From Morinoia aosen (lineage: Eukaryota; Arthropoda; Malacostraca; Amphipoda; Talitridae): DNA of 64,000 bases. Of this stretch, positions 34,105 to 42,981 are shown in pieces (position 1 is the stretch's first letter; the number at the start of each line of letters is the position of its first letter). The DNA lies in the NCBI GenBank assembly GCA_030386875.1, contig CM059575.1, positions 42,686,859 through 42,750,858 of the forward strand, written 5' to 3'. Position numbers and translations under genes: made by a program. A model generated the notes under the pieces. The model made no database searches. It saw only the letters and a program-made list of their open reading frames with translations, and was not told the DNA's origin.

Positions 34105-35780
34105 TTTCGCTATGGCAAACAATTTTACTTAATACACAACAGGAGGTTGTTTTGGAGTTTCTTGCCTCTGTACCAAACTCATCTGAAAGAATTATTTAAA
34201 AAGGCATGCAATAGCAATCATTAGGAAATCACTATGATATTAGGCCTATTAAAAAATAAGTTTTCACATAGCCTTAGTACCTTTTATCAGGCCTTTTTAT
34301 CACTAAGTAACTAAGTTTAAAGTTATTGTGCACATACAATTAATAGCAAAATTTTCACTGCATCAATATCAGTCATGGCATCCTTCATTCAACCCTACAA
34401 GAAAGCTCTTACCAGAATCATATTTAATGCATCTGACATAACACTGGTTGACTCAACAGAGAGCTATTCATTCCTGGAGACAATAATAAATAGGAGTGTA
34501 AGAATTTTTGAATGTTTTCTGAAAGTGAAGAGCACTCCTTCTGCCATTTCTAGCCAAGATTAAAAAAAATCTATTATCAAACTCCTTAATTTAAAACATC
34601 ATATCATTAGGCCTTATATGAATTTATAAATTTAAGGTGCATCAATCTATAGGGATAACAGATGTTTTCCAGTGAGATGATTATACAGAATTAAAGCAAA
34701 GGTTCAGGATAGTAAGATCACAGAAATGGTAAATCTCTCCTGAGAATTTGATATTGAAAGAAACAATTGAGTCTATCTTCGGTACAGTGAAATTAATCAC
34801 CAACAATTGTTTGCTTTGAAAATTTTTTAGTTTTCTTAACTGCTGCACTGCATAGATAAGACCAGTTGCTTTTAGTATTTATTTTAGAAACTAAAGCAAC
34901 ATACCATCAGTCTCACTTGCTAGTCGTGTGTAGGCCTCTACAATTGGTACAATATGAGTGTGTTGCTTGATACTTATCTTTGTAATGCATTTCTGGGCAA
35001 ACCACAGCTTTGAGTGTGTTAACATAAGTAACATAACATCAGTCTCACTTGCTGGTCGTGTGTAGGTCTTTACAATTGGTACAAAATGAGTGTGTTGCTT
35101 GATACTTATCTTTGTAATGCATTTCTGGGCGGAATTTGAAAGAAGAGTAACATGGGTCCAGTTAGCATTTTTGTAAGCTTCAACTACAGCAGTTTATGCT
35201 TGAATAATCCAAATGCAGTTGCCTTTATTTACCTCTGGAACAAGATATTGTGTTGATATTTATCCATTATTAACTCAACACTGTCATTTCGCTCAGTGAC
35301 TACTGAATTTTTGACAGCAACTAGGCTGTAGAAGTCTTTGGCTGGTGCTCAAAGTAAGTAACGATTATACAATTATCAGAAGACTTCATCTTTGCTGCTG
35401 TCACACTTAGGGAGGCTTAAACTAACTAATAATCTAATCTGCTGTCACAAATATTGAGCAAGCAGCTCAAAATTTTACGATACGAGAGTCTTCCAGGCCA
35501 CTTGTCTACCCTACAGCCCTGCATTTAACCCTTTTCTAAACATCCCCACGGTGACGATATCCCACACACAGCTGACGCAATGTTGACATCGTCTCAATAC
35601 TCGCATCTCTCCACAATACCGTAACAAATACCCGAGGCGTAATTTCAGCACATAGACACTATACGAGAATGCATACATGCTACGTTCAAAATGCCTGGTC
35701 AATAATGAGTTTAACGTTGTCAACGAATTTAATAATTTCGTTGCCATAGATAGGTAATATGGAAGATTTTAGGGTAAATC
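34105..35780. other. Mostly featureless, with one tandem duplication
   Basis: A 62-codon frame at 34375-34563 has no recognised relative. Apart from the duplication at 34899-35150 and one copy of the GGGAGGCTTAAACTAACT repeat at 35410, nothing was supported. Confidence 0.4.
34899..35150. repeat. Tandem duplication, 132-bp period
   Basis: Two copies sharing CATCAGTCTCACTTGCT, GTCGTGTGTAGG and CTTTGTAATGCATTTCTGGG, differing at a few positions. Confidence 0.9.
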
Positions 35781-35783
35781 TGG

Positions 35784-36306
35784 GGATATTTCAGTTATAG
35801 ATTTTCCATTTTTTGGTGCCTGAACCTAATTATTTGAATCAAAATAAACAAGTTTTCTTCCATGCACTTTCCGTCTCAAATGAGTATTTTACGATTTATA
35901 GCGGTAAGTTTAGTTTCGTCTTTGATGACGAATGCGCTCGAATAAACAGCTACTCATCGATTTTCGAATTTTTGTTGCTTGAATCATGGTAATAACATCG
36001 AAATAAACAACTTTTCTTCCATACACTTTTTTCATCAAATGAGTATTTACGAGGTTTAGCGGTAGGTTTGGTTTCGTCTCTGATGACGATCGCGCTGGAA
36101 GCGCGTGCGCATTGCAGTGTTGCTGTCCGACGTGCTCCTTGAATTACTTGCCACTTCAAACACTGGAGTCCCGGTAAGTCATTTACCGCTATAACTAATA
36201 AAATACTCATTTGAGACGGAAAGTGCATAAATGAAAACTTGTTTATTTCGATCTAAATAACTATGCTTAGGCATAGAAATTTACAAAATCGATAACTGAC
36301 ATATCC
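35784..36306. mobile_element. Fold-back MITE related to 2242-2595
   Basis: Inverted ends GGATATTTCAGTTATAGATTTT and, reversed, GGATATGTCAGTTATCGATTTT. The interior carries GACGGAAAGTGCAT and TAGCGGTAAGT/ACCGCTATAAC blocks in both orientations, plus a repeated segment (TTTCTTCCATRCACTTT...). No clear target duplication. Clearly the same family as the element at 2242. Confidence 0.62.
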
Positions 36307-36319
36307 TTCAGATATACCG

Positions 36320-36866
36320 ATTCATGGACGTTTTACGTGAATGAAATTTTGCTCGCTGATGCGCTATTTTCGAATTATGCAAATTTGAAGTTGGCTTTCG
36401 CGCGCCAAAGGAAGCGAGCGTGCCAAGCGGAATTTAATTAATAACGGAAGCTAACCCCCTATTATGAGCGTAAAGAGGTTGGGTCGTGAGGGGGAAGTCA
36501 CAGTTCTTTTAGTGAAAATTATAAATAAATGTTTCTAGTGACATCCGTTTTTATCAGCTCCAAGATTGCGGCCGCCATCTTGGGTACCGAGTGGCCGCCA
36601 TTGGAGGAGATGTAAACGGACGTCACTAGAAACCTTTATTTATAATTTTCACTAGAAGAACTGTGGCTCCCCCCTCACGACCCAACCTCTTCACGTTTGT
36701 AATAGGACGTTAGCTTCCGTTATTAATTAAATTCCGCTTGGCGCGCTCGCTTCCTCTGGCGTGCGAAAGCCAACTTAAAATTTGAATAATTCGAAAATAA
36801 CGCCTCAGCGAGCAGAATGTCTTTTGTGTAAAACGTCTATAAATGTGTTCCTATATTGATTCATGG
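36320..36866. mobile_element. Fold-back element, copy 3, ends lost
   Basis: The inner arms match the two 675-bp copies (GCTCGCTGATGCG, GGAATTTAATTAATAACGG, AAGAGGTTGGGTCGTGAG, TATAAATAAA). The centre differs, and the outermost GGTCAATG ends are absent. GATTCATGG occurs at both margins but may be chance. This is an older or truncated member. Confidence 0.75.
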
Positions 36867-36884
36867 CAACGAAATATGAAAATC

Positions 36885-37516
36885 GAAAGAAAGAAAGAAA
36901 GAAAGAAGAAGAAAGAAAAAACTTTATTTCCAATAGAGATTGTACAATATTACAATCATTGGTATTTAAATATCTTAAAATTAATACACTTAGATGATAC
37001 ACACACACGAGTATTGAAAAACTCGTGTCACTAGTCGAAAATAAATGATTGAGGGCAATGTACTCCTAATCTTGCTTAATCTACATTTGACAATACATGT
37101 AATGATAATTATAAGAGATAACGCAAATTCATGGACGATGCATTTTCATTGTGGGGTGAAAAAACTTTTGACAGTTTACATGTACATGACATAAAACTTC
37201 GCAATTATTGATGCCAGGAAATAATATATGAATCGCTTGTTTCGGCAAATGTTCAAAAGTGTCATTTTAAGGAAGCATGAAAAAAAAATATAAATACAAA
37301 TCCATATACATATATATACGTACACATATATATACATACATACACACACACATACAGATATATATATATGTACGCATAAGCATGAGGACCAAGAAGATTA
37401 TAAGTTTTGTATTTCTAATTCAACAATTTTAACATAACGGTCGTTAGTTAATAAGCATTTTATTTAAATATAAATGGATGATCGTACAACAAATGTATAG
37501 TTTGTACATGAATGCT
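36885..37516 (-). mobile_element. Antisense OTU-LINE copy, 3' end piece
   Basis: Read on the minus strand this is the LINE 3' UTR end: it ends CTATTGGAAATAAAG, then a (TTTC)n tail. It matches 44711-45320 in reverse at high identity. It stops at GTACATGAATGCT (37516) and its continuation is found at 45328, so the full-length LINE has split it. Confidence 0.88.
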
Positions 37517-37529
37517 CATGAATGTTTGA

Positions 37530-39377
37530 ATGTTTGTACATGGTCCTCAAACACACAAAACGAAAAATGCTTCTCGGACGTTCGTGAAGTCTGGTATCAG
37601 CAAGTGTTTCTCAGCCCCTGAAGCATCACTAATGACTGCAAAATCAGAGTCATCTGACACGGGCGAAAATCTCTCAGGCGCTGCTTGTAATAATTCAGCT
37701 CCCAGTAATAATTCATCTTCTCAAGTTCTGAAACCTGCTACGGGCACACCCGAAGCGAGTTCAAGAAATTCCGTACAAGCAGCACTCGACTCTCAACCCC
37801 ACGCTTTGGACTGTGTCCGAGAAGATTCATCGTCCACAAAGCCGAGAATCTTTAGTGAAGAAGATACGTCCTCACTGGCGGAAGCTGCCACAGCACTGCT
37901 AGCTCCTTCGTCTCGCCGAAACGATTGCGTCATGGCGACGTCGCCCCTGCCCTGCGTCACTGAGAAAGCTCAAAATCGTTCACCGCCGACGGAAACACCA
38001 ACGTCATCGTTAGAACGCGATAAAATTTTGGATGTGTGCAACCAGTCAGAGAGTAAAAGGGGTAATTTTAATTATAATTTTAATGATAAATTGTGTGTAG
38101 ACCTTTCAGGTGGCGAAGTTATGTTTGAAAATGCATACGAAGCAGCTAATACCGGCAGTAAAATACCTCAGAGCGTAAACTGCGAGGATAACGTAAGATT
38201 TTCAGTGGAGAAAAATACAACAAGACCTGTTACCGCTTTTGATGGGTACTTACATCCTCTCCAAATGACCAGTTCCCAAACTATTCACGAAATAAATAAC
38301 ACGCTGTCTCTTACAGCTGCATTTCTCAATAAAGCTTTGAGACAAAATTGTCCCCCAAGCCCAGCGTCGATTTCTTCCACTGTATCAAATATTCAAGTGA
38401 TTACAGAACAGCTTTTTGCTTTAAATTATCGTATCAGCGCTCATGATTTTACGCCAGTGGTAGCTGCGAGTAACCATCCTTATGCGAAATCCCCTTTAGA
38501 CACTTTTCTCGTTGGAGACAATAGTCTCACAAAAATCAACAGAGAAGACATTGATAGTGCATGCAGGATTCAGACCATAACTTCGGAACGTCTAAATGAT
38601 CTCTATGATGAGATTGAACGCGCACCTCCTTTCAGGAACTATATAATTAGTTTCAAAGGTTTGAGCCTCTCGTCCCAAAATCTCACGAAATTAAAAAATT
38701 TGATCAGGACAAAGAATCTTCTTTCTCGTATTTATGTGGTGAGTGCCTGCAGTGGGCAGCAATTGTACATGGCATCGAGCCTGTGCAGAAAAATTGGTCT
38801 TAAACTGATTCCGCTGCGAGCAAATGTAAAAACCGGTCCTGTTGATGAAGCTTACAACAATGTCCGCACTTGGCCCGTTACGCGAGAAGACACGCATCAT
38901 TTTCTTCAACAAATTGCTCTAAAATCACCTTTGAGACTAACTTCACATTTTATCTCCTGTGTCAGAAACTCCCATGATCTGAATGAAGAAATTGAATACT
39001 CTAATGATTATTCAAAACAGCAAAATGAGTTGAATGATTGTTCTAAGTTGACCGCCTATCCACGTGAAACCTCCAGCAGCATAAACCGATGTTTGCCTTC
39101 ATATAACAAACCCTCTCCTCCCCTCTCCTCCCGATGTTCGCCCTCATATAACAAGCCCTCTCCTGCATCCGCCACAAACAACTGCGGAGTGCCTACAAAA
39201 AATAGGTTTTCATTGCTATCCAATGCTGATGAAGAGGATGAAAAGCCCCTCTCAGACACGAGTATAAATCAACATCCAATCACATACTCGGAAGCAGTAA
39301 AATCAATAGGAAGAGAGAAATCGCTGCAAAATTGCAGTCGACAATCGATGGAATCATCACCAGAAAAATATAATTGA
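37530..39377 (+). CDS. LINE ORF1 protein, 615 aa
   Basis: The first protein of the OTU-LINE. By position it should be the RNA-binding partner that coats the element's RNA, but no zinc knuckle, RRM or PHD finger can be made out. Residues 1-150 are Ser/Thr-rich and disordered. Residues about 340-470 look folded (RNYIISFKGLSLSSQNLTKL, IYVVSACSGQQLYMASSLCR). A Pro/Ser-rich stretch repeats PSYNKPSP twice near 525-550. The tail KNRFSLLSNADEEDE and ITYSEAVKSI resembles ORF1 C-termini of several LINE groups. ATG 37530 is only about 14 bases inside the element and follows an in-frame stop. The stop at 39375 lies inside the open stretch of the next frame (open from 39310). Confidence 0.85.
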   Translation: MFVHGPQTHKTKNASRTFVKSGISKCFSAPEASLMTAKSESSDTGENLSGAACNNSAPSNNSSSQVLKPATGTPEASSRNSVQAALDSQPHALDCVREDSSSTKPRIFSEEDTSSLAEAATALLAPSSRRNDCVMATSPLPCVTEKAQNRSPPTETPTSSLERDKILDVCNQSESKRGNFNYNFNDKLCVDLSGGEVMFENAYEAANTGSKIPQSVNCEDNVRFSVEKNTTRPVTAFDGYLHPLQMTSSQTIHEINNTLSLTAAFLNKALRQNCPPSPASISSTVSNIQVITEQLFALNYRISAHDFTPVVAASNHPYAKSPLDTFLVGDNSLTKINREDIDSACRIQTITSERLNDLYDEIERAPPFRNYIISFKGLSLSSQNLTKLKNLIRTKNLLSRIYVVSACSGQQLYMASSLCRKIGLKLIPLRANVKTGPVDEAYNNVRTWPVTREDTHHFLQQIALKSPLRLTSHFISCVRNSHDLNEEIEYSNDYSKQQNELNDCSKLTAYPRETSSSINRCLPSYNKPSPPLSSRCSPSYNKPSPASATNNCGVPTKNRFSLLSNADEEDEKPLSDTSINQHPITYSEAVKSIGREKSLQNCSRQSMESSPEKYN

Positions 39378-39534
39378 CACGAGCATTTCTCAGTTCTCTG
39401 CAAATCCCCATACGAGAAATCACCACAGAACAGGAATTCAGAGCCAGAAAAACGTAAATTCCCCGCACCTCTCAGAACCTCTTAATGATGAAAAAAGTGC
39501 GAAAAAAAACGTCTCCAGCCCCATTTGTGAACGC

Positions 39535-40014
39535 ATGAATTCCACAATGGAGGAATTGAAACGATCATGGAACATAAAACTGATTCCCACCAAAGCCGAT
39601 GGACACTGCCTCCTCCACGCAGTAGCTCATCTACTTACAAAACAACCAGCATCAAAATGGAATTACAATTCCCTAAAGGCTGCAATCAAAACAGAGAGTA
39701 AAGCAAACTACAGCACATATGCTAAGTTTTTTGACAAGAACAGTGGCGACATGCAAAACCTCATAGATAATTACATTGACGAAAAACAATTTGACCAAGC
39801 TGCTGTAGACCTTATACCACTAATCATTTCAAATGTGACAGGCCAAAAACTTCTCGTCCTGGATGAAAAAGATCATTGTGTTTTGAAAATATCAGTCGTT
39901 CCCATTTCAGAGTTATCAAATAATAACCCTCCACTACTGCTCCATCGTAAAAACGATCACTACAGTGCTCTTGTCACACAAGGCAAAAATCAGACCGGGG
40001 TTACCTCATCTTGA
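39535..40014 (+). CDS. OTU-type cysteine protease domain of LINE ORF2
   Basis: 159 residues from ATG 39535, the first ATG in a frame that is open from 39310. KADGHCLLHAVAHLL (Cys25) and KNDHYSALV (His142) are the two catalytic blocks of the OTU family, and their spacing of about 117 residues fits a single OTU fold. OTU proteases remove ubiquitin or related modifiers; inside a retroelement the target (host factors or the element's own protein) is unknown. Protease domains are known in some LINE lineages (Ulp1-like in NeSL, OTU in Dualen/RandI). The frame ends at TGA 40012-40014 and then continues open, in the same frame, into the endonuclease. The endonuclease has no ATG before its N-terminal strand, so read-through is likely. 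Confidence 0.85.
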   Translation: MNSTMEELKRSWNIKLIPTKADGHCLLHAVAHLLTKQPASKWNYNSLKAAIKTESKANYSTYAKFFDKNSGDMQNLIDNYIDEKQFDQAAVDLIPLIISNVTGQKLLVLDEKDHCVLKISVVPISELSNNNPPLLLHRKNDHYSALVTQGKNQTGVTSS

Positions 40015-40020
40015 CAAAGT
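40012..40020 (+). promoter_or_regulatory. Candidate UGA read-through site
   Basis: TGA-CAA-A splits the OTU and endonuclease parts. The decayed relative at 57152 also has TGACAAA at the same place, after a 3-base in-frame difference. A UGA followed by C is a leaky context in eukaryotes. Shared inheritance of a mutation is the alternative. Confidence 0.45.
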
Positions 40021-42981
40021 GCCGCTGCCCAGCCAAATAGTAGACTTTCTTACATAGCAGATGCTGGGCCAAACACCCTGGGCAACTTAGACAAAATCGA
40101 TAAATCCCCTGAACGATCCCATCGAGATAGTAACCTCGCTACCTTTAAAAAGAGTGCTAATATAGGTAAAATCAAAATTAAGCATGTAAATGCTCGAAGC
40201 CTGAATGGTAAATTGGATGAAATCAGAGTAATGTTGGTCACTGAAAAAATTGACATTTTGTGTGTCTCAGAAACATGGTTTGATTCACGAACCCAAAGTT
40301 CATTTTTTAACATTCCTGATTACGTGTTGTACTGCTACGATGGCTCTAAAACCAGCCGAAGTAGTGGATCTTGTATTTTTGTGAAAGAAATGTACTCAAC
40401 ATCTTCACTACTAGTGAATAAAGTTTGCGAAGGCATTGAAATGGTTTGGTTAGAAGTGCAAATAAATAAACACAAATCAATAATCATTGGCAGCCTTTAC
40501 CGGCACCCATCGTCTCCCCTAAATCGAACACTAGATTTCATTGAGGAAACCTTCAAAGAAATCCTTCAGGCAAAAAGATCATTCTTTGCTTTCGGAGATT
40601 TCAATGTTGACCTAACGGACAAAAACAATCAGCTAAGCAAACTATTGTATAAACTAAGCTTATCACAAATGGTCAAAGAACCGACTCGCATCACTAAAAT
40701 CTCTGCAACTCTCCTCGATCTAGCAATCACAAATAATCCCACCGCAATACTTAGTACAGTAATATCACCTTCTATTTCCGATCACCACTCTATAGAATGT
40801 GAAATTAATATTGCGAAGGAAAGACAAAAATACCGCTTAATGACCTATCGCTCGAAAAGGCACTATTCAGCAGAACTATTTCAAGAAAAACTACTCGATA
40901 GGTCTACCGAATTCCAGAAAATGATGCAATCTGACGATGTTGATATACAAGTGTCAATTTTCAACGAGAACTTCACAGCAGCTCTCGACGAATGTGCACC
41001 TTACGTCACCAAAAAAACCAAGCCAAAACGAACTGTTTGGATCACTGACGAAGTTAAAGAGATGAGCAGAATAAAGAAAGCTAACTTGCGAGAGTACAAA
41101 AACAATAGATCAAACAGTACCTTATACAAGAGATATAAAGAACATGAAAAAATTCTTCGAAAGAAAATCACTGAAGCGAAACAAACTCACTTCCACCAGG
41201 CACTGATAACGGCTAAAAATAACCCGAAGCGAACTTGGGAAATCATTAGTGAGGTAGCCCCATATAAAAATTTAGATCGCATAAGTAATTTTGAAAATCC
41301 CTTGGCAACAGCCACGGATTTCAACACATTCTTTTCAAAAGTAGGGGCTCAAGTTTTCAGTGAGGTGTGTACCAATCCAGATGAAACGACAATTGAAAAT
41401 TCATGCCCCACTGCACCCTCGAGGACTGATGTCAAGTGGAGACCACGCCCTGTCGATTTACCAGAGTTACGAAACATCTTATACTCACTAAAAAACACAA
41501 AGGCAGTTGGACATGATGGTATCAGTCTTCAATATATCAAAGACAGTTTTCCTGTTACAGCACCATGGATTCGTCTGATAATTAATACATCAATAGTAAC
41601 CAATACGTTTCCAAACCAATGGAAACACTCCATTATTAGACCGTTGCACAAAAGTGGTGACCTAAATACAGCATCAAACTACAGGCCCATCAGTCTTTTG
41701 CCTGTCATGTCCAAACTACTGGAGAAAGTGGTGACAAATCAACTGTCATTTCACCTGGACGAGTCAAATTTACTCCACCAAAATCAATATGCCTATAGAA
41801 GAAATACTAGCACTCAAGACGCTCTGCTCAATATATCTGAAAAAATATACAGTGACATCGATCAAAAGAATGTAACACTCTTGCTACTACTCGATCTCTC
41901 TAAGGCGTTCGATAGCGTCCAACATGAAAGACTTCTACGTAAAATACTGAACTTGGGAATAGACACGCAATGGTTTGAAAGTTACTTGTCAAATCGATCT
42001 CATGCAGTCCGCATAGAAAACAAATTGTCCCCATTCATTCAAAACAATTTTGGTGTTCCCCAAGGATCCATTCTTGGTCCGCTACTGTTTTCTATTTTCA
42101 TTAATGATTTCCCTCCAATGCCTTCTAACACACGGATCTCTATGTATGCAGATGATGTTCAAATTGCAATAACAAGTTCTGTATCGGAAATACCACAGAC
42201 GCAAATTAAAGCCGAAACTTTACTGACTAGCCTGAAATCATGGTACGACCGAAATGGTCTCAAATTAAATGCTAATAAAACACAATGCATCATTTTTGGA
42301 TCCAAAGATGCAATTAAAAAAACTTCAGATCTTACTCTTGCAGTTGGAAATGATAAAATTAATGCATCAGAAAAAGTTAAAAATCTAGGTATCTGGTTCG
42401 ATAGAAATATGTCCTTCAAATCTCACGTTGAGACTACTTGCAACAAAATCTACGGAACTTTAATGTTTTTTCATCGAATAAAAAGTATGCTAGACGAAAA
42501 ATCCAGATTATTAGCCATTCAATCCCTTGTGTTATCGCGCATTGACTACTGCAGCCTAGTATGGGGAGACTTACCTCAATACCTTCAAAGGGACTTACAA
42601 AAATGTATGAATTTTGCAGCCAAGGTGGTATGCAACGGTAATTTCAAAAGACGTGATCACGTAACCCCTCTCCTCAATAAACTCGGCTGGATCCCTATCC
42701 AAGAAAGGCTCCTCATGCAGAAGGCCCAATACGTATTCTCCTCGTTATATCTTCCTCAGAGCAATGCTGAGATAGTGCGTTTCCATCCACCCACTGTAAC
42801 CAATCAAAAACCGAACAGAAACAATAATGTCTTAGTCAACTATCGTTCATCTCACTTAGGGCAGAAGGCTCTGTCCATATCAGGCGCCTTACTGTGGAAC
42901 AAACTTCCCCTGAGTATTAAAGTCCCTCAAAGACCGAGAGAATTTAAAGCCAAAATAACTCGTCATCTTGTGTCTCAATAA
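40015..42981 (+). CDS. LINE APE endonuclease and reverse transcriptase
   Basis: Same frame as the OTU domain, open from just after TGA 40012. It first runs through about 55 linker codons, then IKIKHVNARSLNGKLDEIR (endonuclease start), ILCVSETWF, SLYRHPS, FGDFNVD (about 40591) and SISDHHSIE (about 40779): a complete APE-type nickase. Reverse transcriptase blocks follow: AVGHDGISLQYIK, NYRPISLLPVMSKLLEKV, LDLSKAFDSVQHERLL, FGVPQGSILGPLLFSIFIND and MYADDVQIAI (YADD at 42145-42156), then a thumb with NLGIWFDRNMSF. The first ATG after the TGA is 40231, already inside the endonuclease, which would cut off its first strand and its conserved Asn. All catalytic blocks look intact. Ends in TAA/TAAT at 42979. 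Confidence 0.93.
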   Translation, partial: QSAAAQPNSRLSYIADAGPNTLGNLDKIDKSPERSHRDSNLATFKKSANIGKIKIKHVNARSLNGKLDEIRVMLVTEKIDILCVSETWFDSRTQSSFFNIPDYVLYCYDGSKTSRSSGSCIFVKEMYSTSSLLVNKVCEGIEMVWLEVQINKHKSIIIGSLYRHPSSPLNRTLDFIEETFKEILQAKRSFFAFGDFNVDLTDKNNQLSKLLYKLSLSQMVKEPTRITKISATLLDLAITNNPTAILSTVISPSISDHHSIECEINIAKERQKYRLMTYRSKRHYSAELFQEKLLDRSTEFQKMMQSDDVDIQVSIFNENFTAALDECAPYVTKKTKPKRTVWITDEVKEMSRIKKANLREYKNNRSNSTLYKRYKEHEKILRKKITEAKQTHFHQALITAKNNPKRTWEIISEVAPYKNLDRISNFENPLATATDFNTFFSKVGAQVFSEVCTNPDETTIENSCPTAPSRTDVKWRPRPVDLPELRNILYSLKNTKAVGHDGISLQYIKDSFPVTAPWIRLIINTSIVTNTFPNQWKHSIIRPLHKSGDLNTASNYRPISLLPVMSKLLEKVVTNQLSFHLDESNLLHQNQYAYRRNTSTQDALLNISEKIYSDIDQKNVTLLLLLDLSKAFDSVQHERLLRKILNLGIDTQWFESYLSNRSHAVRIENKLSPFIQNNFGVPQGSILGPLLFSIFINDFPPMPSNTRISMYADDVQIAITSSVSEIPQTQIKAETLLTSLKSWYDRNGLKLNANKTQCIIFGSKDAIKKTSDLTLAVGNDKINASEKVKNLGIWFDRNMSFKSHVETTCNKIYGTLMFFHRIKSMLDEKSRLLAIQSLVLSRIDYCSLVWGDLPQYLQRDLQKCMNFAAKVVCNGNFKRRDHVTPLLNKLGWIPIQERLLMQKAQYVFSSLYLPQSNAEIVRFHPPTVTNQKPNRNNNVLVNYRSSHLGQKALSISGALLWNKLPLSIKVPQRPREFKAKITRHLVSQ

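Noticed and set aside
34375-34563. 62-codon plus frame
   Set aside because: No motif, no splice support, ordinary AT-rich composition.
36319-36876. GATTCATGG at both margins as a 9-bp target duplication of fold-back copy 3
   Set aside because: The right occurrence aligns with internal element sequence in the intact copies, so the match is probably chance.
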